From NCBI GenBank assembly GCA_951213105.1, contig OX578155.1, positions 35,626,484 to 35,690,483 on the forward strand: a stretch of DNA of 64,000 nucleotides, read 5' to 3'. The position numbers and the translations under genes are program-made. Of the stretch, positions 34,257-45,339 are shown piece after piece. Within the stretch, counting starts at the first letter, position 1. Each line of letters begins with the position of its first letter. Below the pieces are notes generated by a model. The model ran no database searches. It worked only from the letters and a program-made list of their open reading frames with translations, and was not told the DNA's origin. This DNA is from Amaurobius ferox (lineage: Eukaryota; Arthropoda; Arachnida; Araneae; Amaurobiidae).

Positions 34257-37200
34257 GGCTCCGTGAAGTTGGCCCCCCCGTGGAAAGCACAAACGACAAA
34301 AACTAGTGGAATCGTTTGTACTTCGTTTGTGCTGCAAAAATTTTCGTTTGTGCTTCTTTCGTTTTCGATTTATAGCATTTTCTTTTCCGGGGGGGCTAAC
34401 TTCACGCTCAGCCATTGTTTACATAAGAGATATTACATGAATTTCGAAAAAACGTTTATGCCATTCGTTTGTGCTGGTTTGTGCAGCAAAAATTTTTCTT
34501 CTGACCCTTTTCAAATTTGAACTATAAAGCTTTCATTTGTTTGGCGCCAAAACTGGCTTTGTTGACATACAAGAAATTTAAGGAATTTCGGAAAAACGTT
34601 TATGCCATTCGTTTGTGCTTCATTTGTGCCGCAAAAATTTTCGTTTGTGCTCTTTTCGTTTTCGATTTATAGACGTTTCTTTTCCAGGGGGGCTAACTTC
34701 ACGATCAGCTGTTGTTTACATAAGAGAAATTACATCAATATCCAAAAAACGTTTATGCCATTCGTTTGTGCTAGTTTGTGCAGCAAAAAGTTTTCTTCGG
34801 ACCCTTTTCAAATTTGAATTATAAAGCTTTCATTTGTTTGGCGGGAAAACCGGGTTTGATGACATGCAAGAAATTAAACGAATTTCGGAAAAACGTTTAT
34901 GCCATTCGTTTGTGCTTCGTTTGTGCTGGTTTGTGCCGCAAAAATTTTCGTTTGTGCTTCTTTCGTTTTCGATTTATAGCATTTCCTTTCATTTGCTTCG
35001 TGTGAAGTTGGCCTCCCCGTGGAAAGCACAAACGACAAAAACTAGTGGAATCGTTTGTGCTGGTTTGTGCCGCAAAAATTTTCGTTTGTGCTTCTTTCGT
35101 TTTCGATTTATAGCATTTCCTTTCATTTGCTTCGTGTGAAGTTGGCCCCCCGTGGAAAGCACAAACGACAAAAACTAGTGGAATCGTTTGTACTTCGTTT
35201 GTGCTGGTTTGTGCCGCAAAAATTTTCGTTTGTGCTTCTTTCGTTTTCGATTTATAGCATTTCCTTTCATTTACTTCGTGTGAAGTTGGCCCCCCGTGGA
35301 AAGCACAAACGACAAAAACTAGTGGATTCGTTTGTGCTGGTTTGTGCCGAAAAAATTTTCGTTTGCGCTTCTTTCGTTTTCGATTTATAGCATTTCCTTT
35401 CATTTGCTTCGCGTGAAGTTGCCCCCAACCCGTGGAAAGCACAAACGACAAAACTAGTGGAATCGTTTGTACTTCGTTTGTGCTGGTTTGTGCCGCAAAA
35501 ATTTTCGTTTCTGCTTCTTTCGTTTTCGATTTATAGCATTTCCTTTCATTTGCTTCGTGTGAAGTTGGCCCCCCCCGTGGAAAACACAAACGACAAGAAC
35601 TAGTGGAATCGTTTGTACTTCGTTTGTGCTGGTTTGTGCCGCAAAAATTTTCGTTTGTGTTTCTTTCGTTTTCGATTTATAGCATTTCCTTTCATTTACT
35701 TCGTGTGAAGTTGGCCCCCCCGTGGAAAGCACAAACGACAAAAACTAGTGGAATCGTTTGTACTTCGTTTGTGCTGGTTTGTGCCGCAAAAATTTTCGTT
35801 TGTGCTTCTTTCGTTTTCGATTTATAGCATTTCCTTTCATTTGCTTCGTGTGAAGTTGGCCCCCCGTGGAAAGCATAAACGACAAAAACTAGTGGAATCG
35901 TTTGTACTTCGTTTGTGCTGGTTTGTGTCGCAAAAATTTTCATTTGTACTTCTTTCGTTTTCGATTTATAGCATTTCCTTTCATTTACTTTGTGTGAAGT
36001 TGGCCCCCCGTGGAAAGCACAAACGACAAAAACTAGTGGAATCGTTTGTACTTCGTTTGTGCTGGTTTGTGCCTCAAAAATTTTCGTTTGTGCTTCTTTC
36101 GTTTTCGATTTATAGCATTTCCTTTCATTTGCTTCGTGTGAAGTTGGCCCCCCGTGGAAAGCACAAACGACAAAAACTAGTGGAATCGTTTGTACTTCGT
36201 TTGTGCTGGTTTGTGCCGCAAAAAATTTCGTTTGTGCTTCTTTCGTTTTCGATTTATAGCATTTCCTTTCATTTGCTTCGTGTGAAGTTGCCCCCCCCCC
36301 GTGGAAAGCACAAACGACAAAAACAAGTGGAATCGTTTGTACTTCGTTTGTGCTGGTTTGTGCCGCAAAAATTTTCGTTTGGGGTTCCTTCGTTTTCGAT
36401 TTATAGCATTTCCTTTCATTTACTTCGTGTGAAGTTGGCCCCCCGTGGAAAGCACAAACGACAAAAACTAGTGGAATCGTTTGTACTTCGTTTGTGCTGG
36501 TTTGTGCCGCAAAAATTTTCGTTTGTGCTTCTTTCGTTTTCGATTTATAGCATTTCCTTTCATTTGCTTCGTGTGAAGTTGGCCCCCCGTGGAAAGCACA
36601 AACGACAAAAACTAGTGGAATCGTTTGTACTTCGTTTGTGCTGGTTTGTGCCGCAAAAATTTTCGTTTGTGCTTCTTTCGTTTTCGATTTATAGCATTTC
36701 TTTTTATTTACTTCGTGTGAAGTTGGCCCTCCCGTGGAAAGCACAAACGACAAAAACTAGTGGAATCGTTTGTACTTCGTTTGTGCTGGTTTGTGTCGCA
36801 AAAATTTTCGTTTGTGCTTCTTTCGTTCTCGATTTATAGCATTTCCTTTCATTTGCTTCGTGTGAAGTTGCCCCCCCCCCCCCCCGTGGAAAGCACAAAC
36901 GACAAAAACTAGTGGAATCGTTTGTACTTCGTTTGTGCTGGTTTGTGCCGCAAAAATTTTCGTTTGTGCTTCTTTCGTTTTCGATTTATAGCATTTCCTT
37001 TCATTTACTTCCTGTGAAGTTGGCCCTCCCGTGGAAAGCACAAACGACAAAAACTAGTGGAATCGTTTGTACTTCGTTTGTGCTGGTTTGTGCCGCAAAA
37101 ATTTTCGTTTGTGCTTCTTTCGTTTTCGATTTCTTCGGACCCTTTGCATATCCAAAGTATAAAGTTTTCATTTGTCTGGGGGACAGGTGGGTTTTATTTA

Positions 37201-37855
37201 CATAGCAGAAATTAATTGAATTTAAAAAAACCGTTTATGTCATTCGTTTGTACTTCGTTTGTACTAGTTTGTCTCGGAAAAGATTTCTTCGGATCCTTTT
37301 CATATCCAAAGTATAAAGCTTTCATTTGTCTGGGGGACAAGTGAGTTTTATTTACATAGCAGAAATTAATTGAATTTAAAAAAACCGTTTATGTCATTCG
37401 TTTGTACTTCGTTTGTACTAGTTTGTTTCGGAAAAGATTTCTTCGGATCCTTTTCATATCCAAAGTATAAAGCTTTCATTTGTCTGGGGGACAAGTGGGT
37501 TTTGTTTACAGAACAGAAAATAAATCAATTTCGAAAAACCGATTATACCATTCGTTTGTACTTCCTTTTTGACTAGTTCGTCCCGGAAAAAATTTCTTAG
37601 GACCCTTTTCGTATCCAAAGTATAAAGCTTTCATTTGTCTCGGGGACAAGTTGGTTTTGCTTCAGAACAGAAATTAAATGAATTTCAAAAAACCGTTTAT
37701 GCCATTCGTTTGTACTTCGTTTGTACTAGTTTGTTTCGGAAAAAAATTTCTTCGGACCCTTTGCATATCCAAAATATAAAGCTTTCATTTTTCTGGGGGA
37801 CAAATTGGTTTTGTTCACATATTAGGAATTAAATGAATTTCGAAAAAACGTTTGA
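34257..37855 (+). repeat. Left arm: arrays of 144-bp, B-type and ~155-bp units
   Basis: One A unit opens the arm (34,257-34,410). B-type units of 250-300 bp follow (34,410-34,990), with TTTCAAATTTGAACTATAAAG, CTTTCATTTGTTTGGCG and AACGTTTATGCCATTCG. Then come about 15 A units (34,990-37,130) of 144 bp, or 127 bp when TACTTCGTTTGTGC is skipped. The core words are GTGAAGTTGGC, a C run of 5-17, GTGGAAAGCACAAACGACA, ACTAGTGGAATCG and TTTCGTTTTCGATTTATAGC. Last come 4-5 C units of ~155 bp (37,130-37,855; CCAAAGTATAAAGC, TGTCTGGGGGACAAG). CGTTTGTGCT recurs throughout as a 10-bp submotif. Confidence 0.9.
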
Positions 37856-39427
37856 AATAACCAGATCTAAATCTGTCGTTACTATTCCTAACATTATTCA
37901 ATTGATTCAATTCATAGAAGCTTAAAAAATTTAGAAGTAACATTTCAGTATTAGTCGAATTAACCTCATTTGACATGACAAAAGGCAAAACAATACCATG
38001 TAAATTAAAGTCACCCATAGTAACAATGTCGTAATTGAAAAAATTAAAATTAGCTTCGAACAAATTGATGAATTCATCATACGTATCAAAACTGGAAGAA
38101 GGGCTTATATATACCACACAGAGAAACAAATATTTACCAAAAGCACGATCAATTTTTAACCATACCGATTCCGTTTGATTTTCACCCATGGATAACTCAT
38201 TGAACACAATGTTAGAATTGAGTACAATAAACAAGCCCCCGGCACGAAGGTCTCGAATATCCATATTAGTCCAATCTCCACGTATAATTGTATATCTGTC
38301 ATCAAAACATTCCACACTACTAATATTTTCACAGAGCCAGGTCTCAGTTAAACATATTACATCATAGTTTTGAGTTAATACCGATAAGAATAGTTTGTTT
38401 GTTTTTGTCCGTAGACCCCTAATATTCTGATAATAAATTTTCATGTCACGATTTACAACACATCCACCAGTGATCAAAGACTCATCAGGTAGTCACTTCC
38501 CTGCTTCATTCTCATGGCCACGCATTTCACCCTCTTGAAGAATCTGCTTATCATTAAGTTTACCAACTAATTTGGTAATGAAACATCCATCGGGCCAAAC
38601 ATCACTTTCAACAACTTTGCCATGTCCTGTTCCTGGACCTCAACATGAAAAGGAAAGTAGGTATTACATTTAGTAACTAATGGCGTACAAATGAAATTAT
38701 CAATAAGACCGTTCTTTAAATGAATTTCAATATCATCGGCTCTCGCATTTGAACTCAGTCTCAAGAGAAATATTACTCCCATTCTGGGACGTTTCTCAAC
38801 CGCCACTAATGTGGAAACTTTTTATGAACCGTTTACAACTGTCTTTGATTTCGGTGTAGCAATATATCCCTTATCGCCTTTTTAAAACCAGATCCCATAG
38901 TATTTATAAACATATCACTGTGTATGTGCAGTTGAGCAATACTAGCTCCATCTTGTAAATTTAGCCACTGTTCAGCATTTCCATTGCTCTATTCAGCAAC
39001 ATCATTGACAGTTTCCCTCATGTTTTCCCTGATACTATTTCTTCGATTTAATTCCGAACGTAGTTTAATCACATTCAAATCCATCCAACAGTATTCCCGA
39101 TCAACGAAGTGAACATTTACCTCTGTCTTTATGATACCATTTATACCATTACTGCCTGAATATACTTTTTATTCGATGCTGACCACTCTCCTAAGGAGGT
39201 CAGTGTCATTATCTTGCACTTTTCTATTCAAAAGTTCCACTAATGCTTGTTTAAAAAATCTTCAGCGCGTTTTCTCTATTGAGATCGAAACTGACCCTAT
39301 GTTTAAAGGCAGATTTTCTATCAGAAACAGAAATGAACAAGTTATTCAAGTTGCTAGCACACTCCAAAAATGCTTTGCGTAACACTGGCTCAACTTCTTC
39401 TGAAGTCGAACCACTAAAGTCCGCCAT
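37856..39427 (-). pseudogene. LINE fragment: ORF1 and start of ORF2 (endonuclease)
   Basis: Non-LTR retrotransposon, read on the minus strand. ORF1 starts at ATG 39,427-39,425 (MADFSGSTSEEVEPVLRK). It is broken by a frameshift in DLNRENALKIF near 39,255 and by others downstream. It ends with the WPDGCFITKLVG region at TGA 38,495-38,493. ORF2 follows 15 bp later (38,477): YYQNIRGLRTK (catalytic Asn region), CLTETWL (Glu), GGLFIVLNS, VVYISPSSSFDTY and MGDFNLHG (Asp, Asn). This is an apurinic-type endonuclease of the Jockey/CR1 sort. It is cut at 37,856 before the SDH motif and runs directly into the foldback arm. The reverse transcriptase is missing, so this is a 3'-deleted copy, the reverse of usual 5' truncation. 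Confidence 0.8.
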
Positions 39428-39639
39428 GACAAAATTAAGAACAATTCGTTAAATTCTTCTTAACTACTTGTATCTAAAAAATAGTTTACTCACAGTATAA
39501 GCCACATTAAAAACACAATATTAAGAATAAAAACTCTTTAAAATTTTAAAACTGTAAAACATTGATCTCTTTCTAGCCTTCCTCCTCCCTTTCGTGTTTT
39601 AAATTTTTCTTCCTCAAACCCTTCCTCGTTTTCTAGGTT

Positions 39640-40464
39640 TAATGTATTCACAGATGGTCAAAACTGGATAATAATGTAGGTTTATCAATATGCATTTTCG
39701 AAAATGATTGACTGATCGAATCATTATCCTTTAAACTTAGAACTGGAAACACAGTTTTTCAAGCCGAACTTGAGGCCATCAACCAGGCCATCCTCTGGGC
39801 CGGCAAAAACAATTTAAAACTCAATATCTTTTCGGACAGTCAGTCATCTATTTCGGCTTTTAAATCTATCAAGAATAAAACGAAATTTCTATCTAAAATT
39901 AAAACTAATGCTCACCCCTACAAATCATTAATTAACTTATCCTGGGTCAAGGCCCATTCTAACATTCAGGGCAACGAAGTCGCCGATGAACTGGCCAAAC
40001 AAGCTACGATCTCCGGCACCCCACTCCGTATACCTTTTCCCTACTCCTTTTTGATTAATAATTATAAATCTTTCCTTCTTAAAAATTGGCAATCTCTTCT
40101 TAATGATTATATTTCCCCCCGGACTCCTGACCCTGCCAGAATTCTAAGCTATTTACCCAAAGTCAACCCCAATTTTCAAATTTATAACAAATTCTTAATC
40201 TATTTTTTAACGGGTCATGGTCCTTTTCTTGACTATCTTCATTTTTTCAAACATAAACGTTCTTCAAATTGTCTTTGTAATTCATATGGTGACGTAGATC
40301 ATTATGTCTTTAATTGCCCCCATACCTCAAAATTTCACTTAACCCGTCCTCCAGATAATCTTCGTGCGACATGGTTCTCTGGTGTCAGAACCAATAAAAT
40401 TATTTTAAATAGGTTGAAAAACGGTGTTTTAATTGCGAGAGAACTCTCCCATCAGGTTCCTTAG
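39640..40464 (+). pseudogene. LINE 3' end: RNase H and C-terminal zinc-knuckle region
   Basis: The frame encodes an RNase H fold: VFTDG (first Asp, followed by a frameshift), FQAELEAINQAI (Glu), IFSDSQSSISAF (Asp), WVKAHSNIQGNEVADELAKQ (His and Asp). A C-terminal segment with CLCNSYGDVDHYVFNCPH, a CCHC-like motif typical of LINE ORF2 tails, leads to the stop at 40,464. A TGA near 39,710 and the frameshift after FTDG break it. From there the frame is open to the end. The plus strand is C/T-rich, unlike the LINE at 37.9-39.4 kb, so it is probably a different family. The composition resembles the LINE at the right edge of the window. Confidence 0.85.
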
Positions 40465-41160
40465 CAAGCTTGGTGCCAACTGCTCTCAATTTTCTTCGGT
40501 CAATGTTGTCTCACCCCCTGTTCCAGGCGTTTGTCTCTTATTGTTCCTGTACTTACACTTTTTGGTGTCCATCTTTTGTATATTTTGTTTCCTGTTTATA
40601 TTCCTCTGTTGTATATATCTGTTTTCCCTGTGTTCCTCGGCTGTTCATATATTTGAAAGTCTTACCATGTACATGTATTGCTATATTGCATTTAACTTTG
40701 TCTTATCCGATTACCTCAACTGATTGCATGTAACCTTTGTTCAGCCATGTTCTTTTTGCTTTCTTTTTGTTGGTTTTTACTGAATTGTCCCTTTTCCCGA
40801 GGTTGCTCGGATTCTTTTGGCCATACGTTTTTACATAAATTTAATTTCATTTTAAGAAAATAACTTAATTTTTACCTCAAAATTCAAAATTTGTTACAAT
40901 CTAAGTTTCTTTGGCCCCCCCTTCCCACTGTATTTTATGTAAAACATGTAAAACTGTATTACTGTCTGTATATATATATATATATATATATAAATATTTA
41001 CCATGTAACCACTTTATTGAATTTTAAATAAATGCAGACTAAAACTTGGTGGCTAACCGTGGAGGTCGGTTTCGACTAACCTCTCCCGGCCCCACATTAA
41101 ACTGCCGTAAGCCCTAGGGTTGGCCGTGTGGTCTGGGCCTTCCACATAACCGACCGACCT
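40465..41160 (+). mobile_element. LINE 3' UTR/tail, with repeated GC-rich motif
   Basis: C/T-rich non-coding sequence follows the RNase H frame: a TA run at about 40,969-40,992, an AATAAA near 41,029, then a GC-rich stretch (41,075-41,145). Within the stretch, ACTGCCGTAAGCCCTAGGGT and GTGTGGTCTGGG reappear inverted at 45,135-45,187. I take the latter as a common 3' or interspersed motif. The exact 3' end of the LINE is not certain. Confidence 0.5.
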
Positions 41161-41975
41161 TCACATTGTCACAATTTTGAGTAACCTTTCAGAAGCTTTG
41201 GGATAGTTTGTGTTTCGTTTTCATTCCAACATCTTTGACCTTCTTAGATTCAAAATTAAAAGTTGCTTGCTGCTGTTTAAAATTTTTTGCATTGCCAGGC
41301 CATTATACTAGCTTTTCAAAAGTTATAGCTTCTATCTTAACACCAGCCTCTATCTCAACACCAGCAACAATTAGATCCCGAATAATATATTGTTCCAAAA
41401 GTTCATGGAGTTAAGTCAAGAATTTGTAAACATTTAATCCAACAAGCTGAACGCGGATGTTGAATTTGGACCCACTGGTGAATAACATTACATTTGCGAT
41501 AAAATAATATTAATAACTTTTCAACACTTTTTAATACTTTTTTCTAATTTCAGCATTCAATATTAGTGCATGTGGAATCAGTTCAGCTTTCGTCACCCAT
41601 AGTGCAAACGAATCAACTTGTTCTGAGCCAGGTTTGCTCTACATAAAAATTAACAGAAGGAAGAAATATTTCATAACTCACAGATAAGATGTCAATATCG
41701 ACTAGCTTGACAACTAGATTTGTGACCTTGACCATTTAAAGGCGGAAAAGTCCTCCTCCTTACCTTCTTTATGAGCGTCCATTGCAAGGGCTTATTGTGC
41801 AGCTTGTTTTTACGAAAGTTGGTTCAGACTGCTTTCGCTGGCTACATGAAAGGTGGTGGAACATGTGAAGCTCAATAAATCTGAAACGAATATATCTGAA
41901 ATGAATAAAAGGAAAATCGTTGAGGTGCAAGCCGGTACAAACCGGTAGAAACGAAATACAAAAGAATGGCATAAA
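41161..41975. other. Unassigned part of the foldback loop
   Basis: No supported gene. The frames at 41208-41414 (plus) and 41769-41972 (minus) have no recognised domain. The last 100 bp (GCAAGCCGGTACAAACCGG) begins to resemble the arm repeats (GCACAAACCAGCACAAACG) and may be a diverged arm edge. Confidence 0.4.
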
Positions 41976-44713
41976 GACCTTTCTAAAACTCGTGAAATTT
42001 ATTTTATGTCAACAAAGCCCGTTTTCGCGCCACACAAATGAAAGCTTTATAGTTCAAATTTGAAAAGGGTCCGAAGAAAACTTTTTGCGGCACAAACCAG
42101 CACAAACGAAGTACAAACGATTCCACTAGTTTTTGTCGTTTGTGCTTTCCACGGGGGGGGGGGGCAACTTCACACGAAGCAAATGAAAGGAAATTCTATA
42201 AATCGAAAACGAAAGAAGCACAAACGAAAATTTTTGCGGCACAAACCAGCACAAACGATTCCACTAGTTTGTGTCGTTTGTGCTTTCCACGGGAGGGGCC
42301 AACTTCACACGAAGCAAATGAAAGGAAATGCTATAAATCGAAAACGAAAGAAGCACAAACGAAAATTTTTGCGGCACAAACCAGCACAAACGAAGTACAA
42401 ACGATTCCACTAGTTTTTGTCGTTTGTGCTTTCCACGGGGGGGGGCCAACTTCACACGAAGTAAATGAAAGGAAATGCTATAAATCGAAAACGAAAGAAG
42501 CACAAACGAAAATTTTTGCGGCACAAACCAGCACAAACGAAGCACAAACGAATGGCATAAACGTTTTTTCGAAATTCCTTTAATTACTTGTATGTCAACA
42601 AAGCCGGTTTTCCCGCCAAACAAATGAAAGCTTTATAGTTCAAATTTGAAAAGGGTCAGAAGAAAAATTTTTGCTGTACAAACCAGCACAAACGAAGCAC
42701 AAACGAATGGCATAAACGTTTTTTGGATATCGATGTAATTTCTCTTATGTAAACAACAGCTGATCGTGAAGTTGGCCCCCCCGGGGAAAGAAACGTCTAT
42801 AAATCGAAAACGAAAAGAGCACAAACGAAAATTTTTGCGGCACAAACCAGCACAAACGAAGCACAAACGAATGGCATAAACGTTTTTTCGAAATTCCTTT
42901 AATTTCTTGTATGTTAACAAACCCGGATTTCCCGCCAAACAAATGAAAGCTTTATAATTCAAATTTGAAAAGGGTCCGAAGAAAACTTTTTGCTGCACAA
43001 ACCAGCACAAACGAATGGCTTAAACGTTTTTTGGATATTGATGTAATTTCTCTTATGTAAACAACAGCTGATCGTGAAGTTAGCCCCCCCGGGAAAAGAA
43101 ACGTCTATAAATCGAAAACGAAAAGAGCACAAACGAAAATTTTTGCGGCACAAACCAGCACAAACGAAGTACAAACGATTCCACTAGTTTTTGTCGCTTG
43201 TGTTTTCCACGGGGGGCCCAACTTCACACGAAGCAAATGAAAGGAAATGCTATAAATCGAAAACGAAAGAAGCACAAACGAAAATTTTTGCTTCACAAAC
43301 AAGCACAAACGAAGTACAAACGATTCCACTAGTTTTTGTCGTTTGTGCTTTCCACAGGGGGGCCAACTTCACACGAAGCAAATGAAAGGAAATGCTATAA
43401 ATCGAAAACGAAAGAAGCACAAACGAAAATTTTTGCGGCACAAACCAGCACAAACGAAGTACAAACGTTTCCACTAGTTTTTGTCGTTTGTGCTTTCCAC
43501 GGGGGGGGGGGGGGGCAACTTCACACGAAGTAAATGAAAGGAAATGCTATAAATCGAAAACGAAAGAAGCACAAACGAAAATTTTTGCGGCACAAACCAG
43601 CACAAACGAAGTACAAACGATTCCACTAGTTTTTGTCGTTTGTGCTTTCCACGGGTGGCCAACTTCACACGAAGTAAATGAAAGGAAATGCTATAAATCG
43701 AAAACGAAAGAAGCACAAACGAAAATTTTTGCGGCACAAACCAGCACAAACGAATGGCATAAACGTTTTTTCGAAATTCCTTTAATTTCTTGTATGTCAA
43801 CAAACCCGGATTTCCCGCCAAACAAATGAAAGCTTTATAATTCAAATTTGAAAAGGGTCCGAAGAAAACTTTTTGCTGCACAAACCAGTACAAACGAATG
43901 GCATAAACGTTTTTTGGATATTGATGTAATTTCTCTTATGTAAACAACAGCTGATCGTGAAGTTAAACCCCCCCCGGGAAAAGAAACGTCTATAAATCGA
44001 AAACGAAAAGAGCACAAACGAAAATTTTTGCGGCACAAACCAGCACAAACGAATGGCATAAACGTTTTTTCGAAATTCCTTTAATTTCTTGTATGTCAAC
44101 AAACCCGGTTTTCCCGCCAAACAAATGAAAGCTTTATAATTCAAATTTGAAAAGGGTCCGAAGAAAACTTTTTGCTGCACAAACCAGCACAAACGAATGG
44201 CATAAACGTTTTTTGGATATCGATGTAATTTCTCTTATGTAAACAACAGCTGATCGTGAAGTTGGCCCCCCCGGGGAAAGAAACGTCTATAAATCGAAAA
44301 CGAAAAGAGCACAAACGAAAACTTTTGCGGCACAAACCAGCACAAACGAATGGCATAAACGTTTTTCCGAAATTCCTTAAATTTCTTGAATGTCAACAAA
44401 GCCAGTTTTGGCGCCAAACAAATGAAAGCTTTATAGTTCAAATTTGAAAAGGGTCAGAAGAAACATTTTTACTGCACAAACGAAGCACAAACGAATGGCA
44501 TAAACGTTTTTTCGAAATTCATGTAATATCTCTTATGTAAACAATGACTGAGCGTGAAGTTAGCCCTCCGGAAAAGAAAATGCTATATATCGAAAACGAA
44601 AGAAGCACAAACGAAAATTTTTGCAGCACAAACCAGCACAAACGAAGTACAAACGATTCCACTAGTTTTTGTCGTTTGTGCTTTCGACGGGGGGGGGGCA
44701 ACTTCACGGAGCT
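41976..44713 (-). repeat. Right arm, inverted copy of the left-arm repeats
   Basis: This is the reverse complement of the left-arm unit types, in a different order and number. Reading inward from 44,713: one A unit; B units (43,800-44,560); about four A units (43,110-43,790); B units (42,560-43,110); three A units (42,080-42,560); a B edge. G runs of 5-15 correspond to the C runs of the left arm. Some B units contain CAGCTGATCGTGAAGTTGGC, the terminal GTGAAGTT motif again, so the arms hold internal copies of the element's own end. The ~155-bp C units are absent here. Confidence 0.9.
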
Positions 44714-44722
44714 GAACTAATG
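44714..44722. repeat. Right 9-bp target-site duplication GAACTAATG
   Basis: Identical to 34,248-34,256. It directly follows the element end CACGGAGCT. Confidence 0.85.
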
Positions 44723-44776
44723 CGCAGGTGCGTTCGTGCGTTGCCTATGTGATAATAAAACGTGATAATAAAATGT

Positions 44777-44818
44777 GCGTTGCCTACGTGAGAATAATGT
44801 ATATTACGTAGGCAACGC
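44777..44818. other. Perfect 13-bp-stem hairpin next to the foldback element
   Basis: GCGTTGCCTACGT (44,777-44,789) and ACGTAGGCAACGC (44,806-44,818) are separated by 16 nt. A third, direct, near copy (GCGTTGCCTATGT) lies about 40 bp upstream, within a local duplication that also contains GTGATAATAAAA. It sits 55 bp outside the element's right end. There is no evidence for a terminator role in this eukaryotic context. Confidence 0.8.
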
Positions 44819-45339
44819 CTTCCCCCGTTTGGCTAAACGATCCCAGAATCCCTTGCGCGACAGGAGTTGCCCCTGTCTCTAATGCTTCGTGACGACCACT
44901 ATTATATCTTTCGTTCATAATATTATCATTATATATTTCTTTAACACAAATAAATACTATTTAAAATAGTTTACATAATCTAGTAGACTTATATGAATGG
45001 CACTGCCAAACTTGTTTGAATTCCGGGACTCATTTTAGGATTTATTTGGTTTGAATAAGGGGTGAGAATTTTATGGCAGTTTTAAGATCTAGTAAGAGTC
45101 GTCTAAAAAAGTGAAAATCTATATATGCCTTGAACACCCAGACCACACCACCAACCCTAGGGCTTATGGCAGTTTCATGTGTGGCCGGTTCTATATATGT
45201 GTGACAAACTTAATGCTATTTCAAGGATTTGTGATGAAAGGAAAGGATATTTCTATTAGTTAATAATGACGAATAGATACATTTCCGATTTGTAAAAATT
45301 TATGACCTGTGATAGATATAATTTAATTATAAAACTGAT
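44819..45339. other. Spacer upstream of the second zinc-finger gene
   Basis: No coding. It contains the inverted copy (45,135-45,187) of the GC-rich motif at 41,087-41,143. The 150 bp directly before the ATG is AT-rich. No core promoter element could be assigned. Confidence 0.45.

Larger units (their letters stand above)
34257..44713. mobile_element. Foldback-like transposon, 10.46 kb
   Basis: Two long inverted arms (34,257-37,855 and about 41,976-44,713) enclose a 4.1 kb loop. The outermost bases agree: left GGCTCCGTGAAGTTGGCC, and the reverse complement of the right end AGCTCCGTGAAGTTGCCC. A perfect 9-bp direct repeat, GAACTAATG, flanks the whole. The arms are built of tandem, hierarchically nested units, the defining layout of Foldback (FB) elements, which also make 9-bp duplications, as do MULEs. 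No transposase is visible. The loop contains LINE fragments and about 0.8 kb of unassigned sequence, so this copy must be moved, if at all, by enzymes encoded elsewhere. Long frames on both strands come from the 144-bp period and are not genes. Confidence 0.8.

Noticed and set aside
35748..36839. 363-codon plus-strand frame (and similar long frames throughout the arrays)
   Set aside because: Produced by a stop-free 144-bp tandem unit. The opposite strand is equally open, there is no domain, and homopolymer length changes break neighbouring units.
34257..37130. CRISPR-like regularity of the repeat array
   Set aside because: Whole units are repeated with no unique spacers, in a eukaryotic transposon-rich context. 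It is a tandem array forming a transposon arm.
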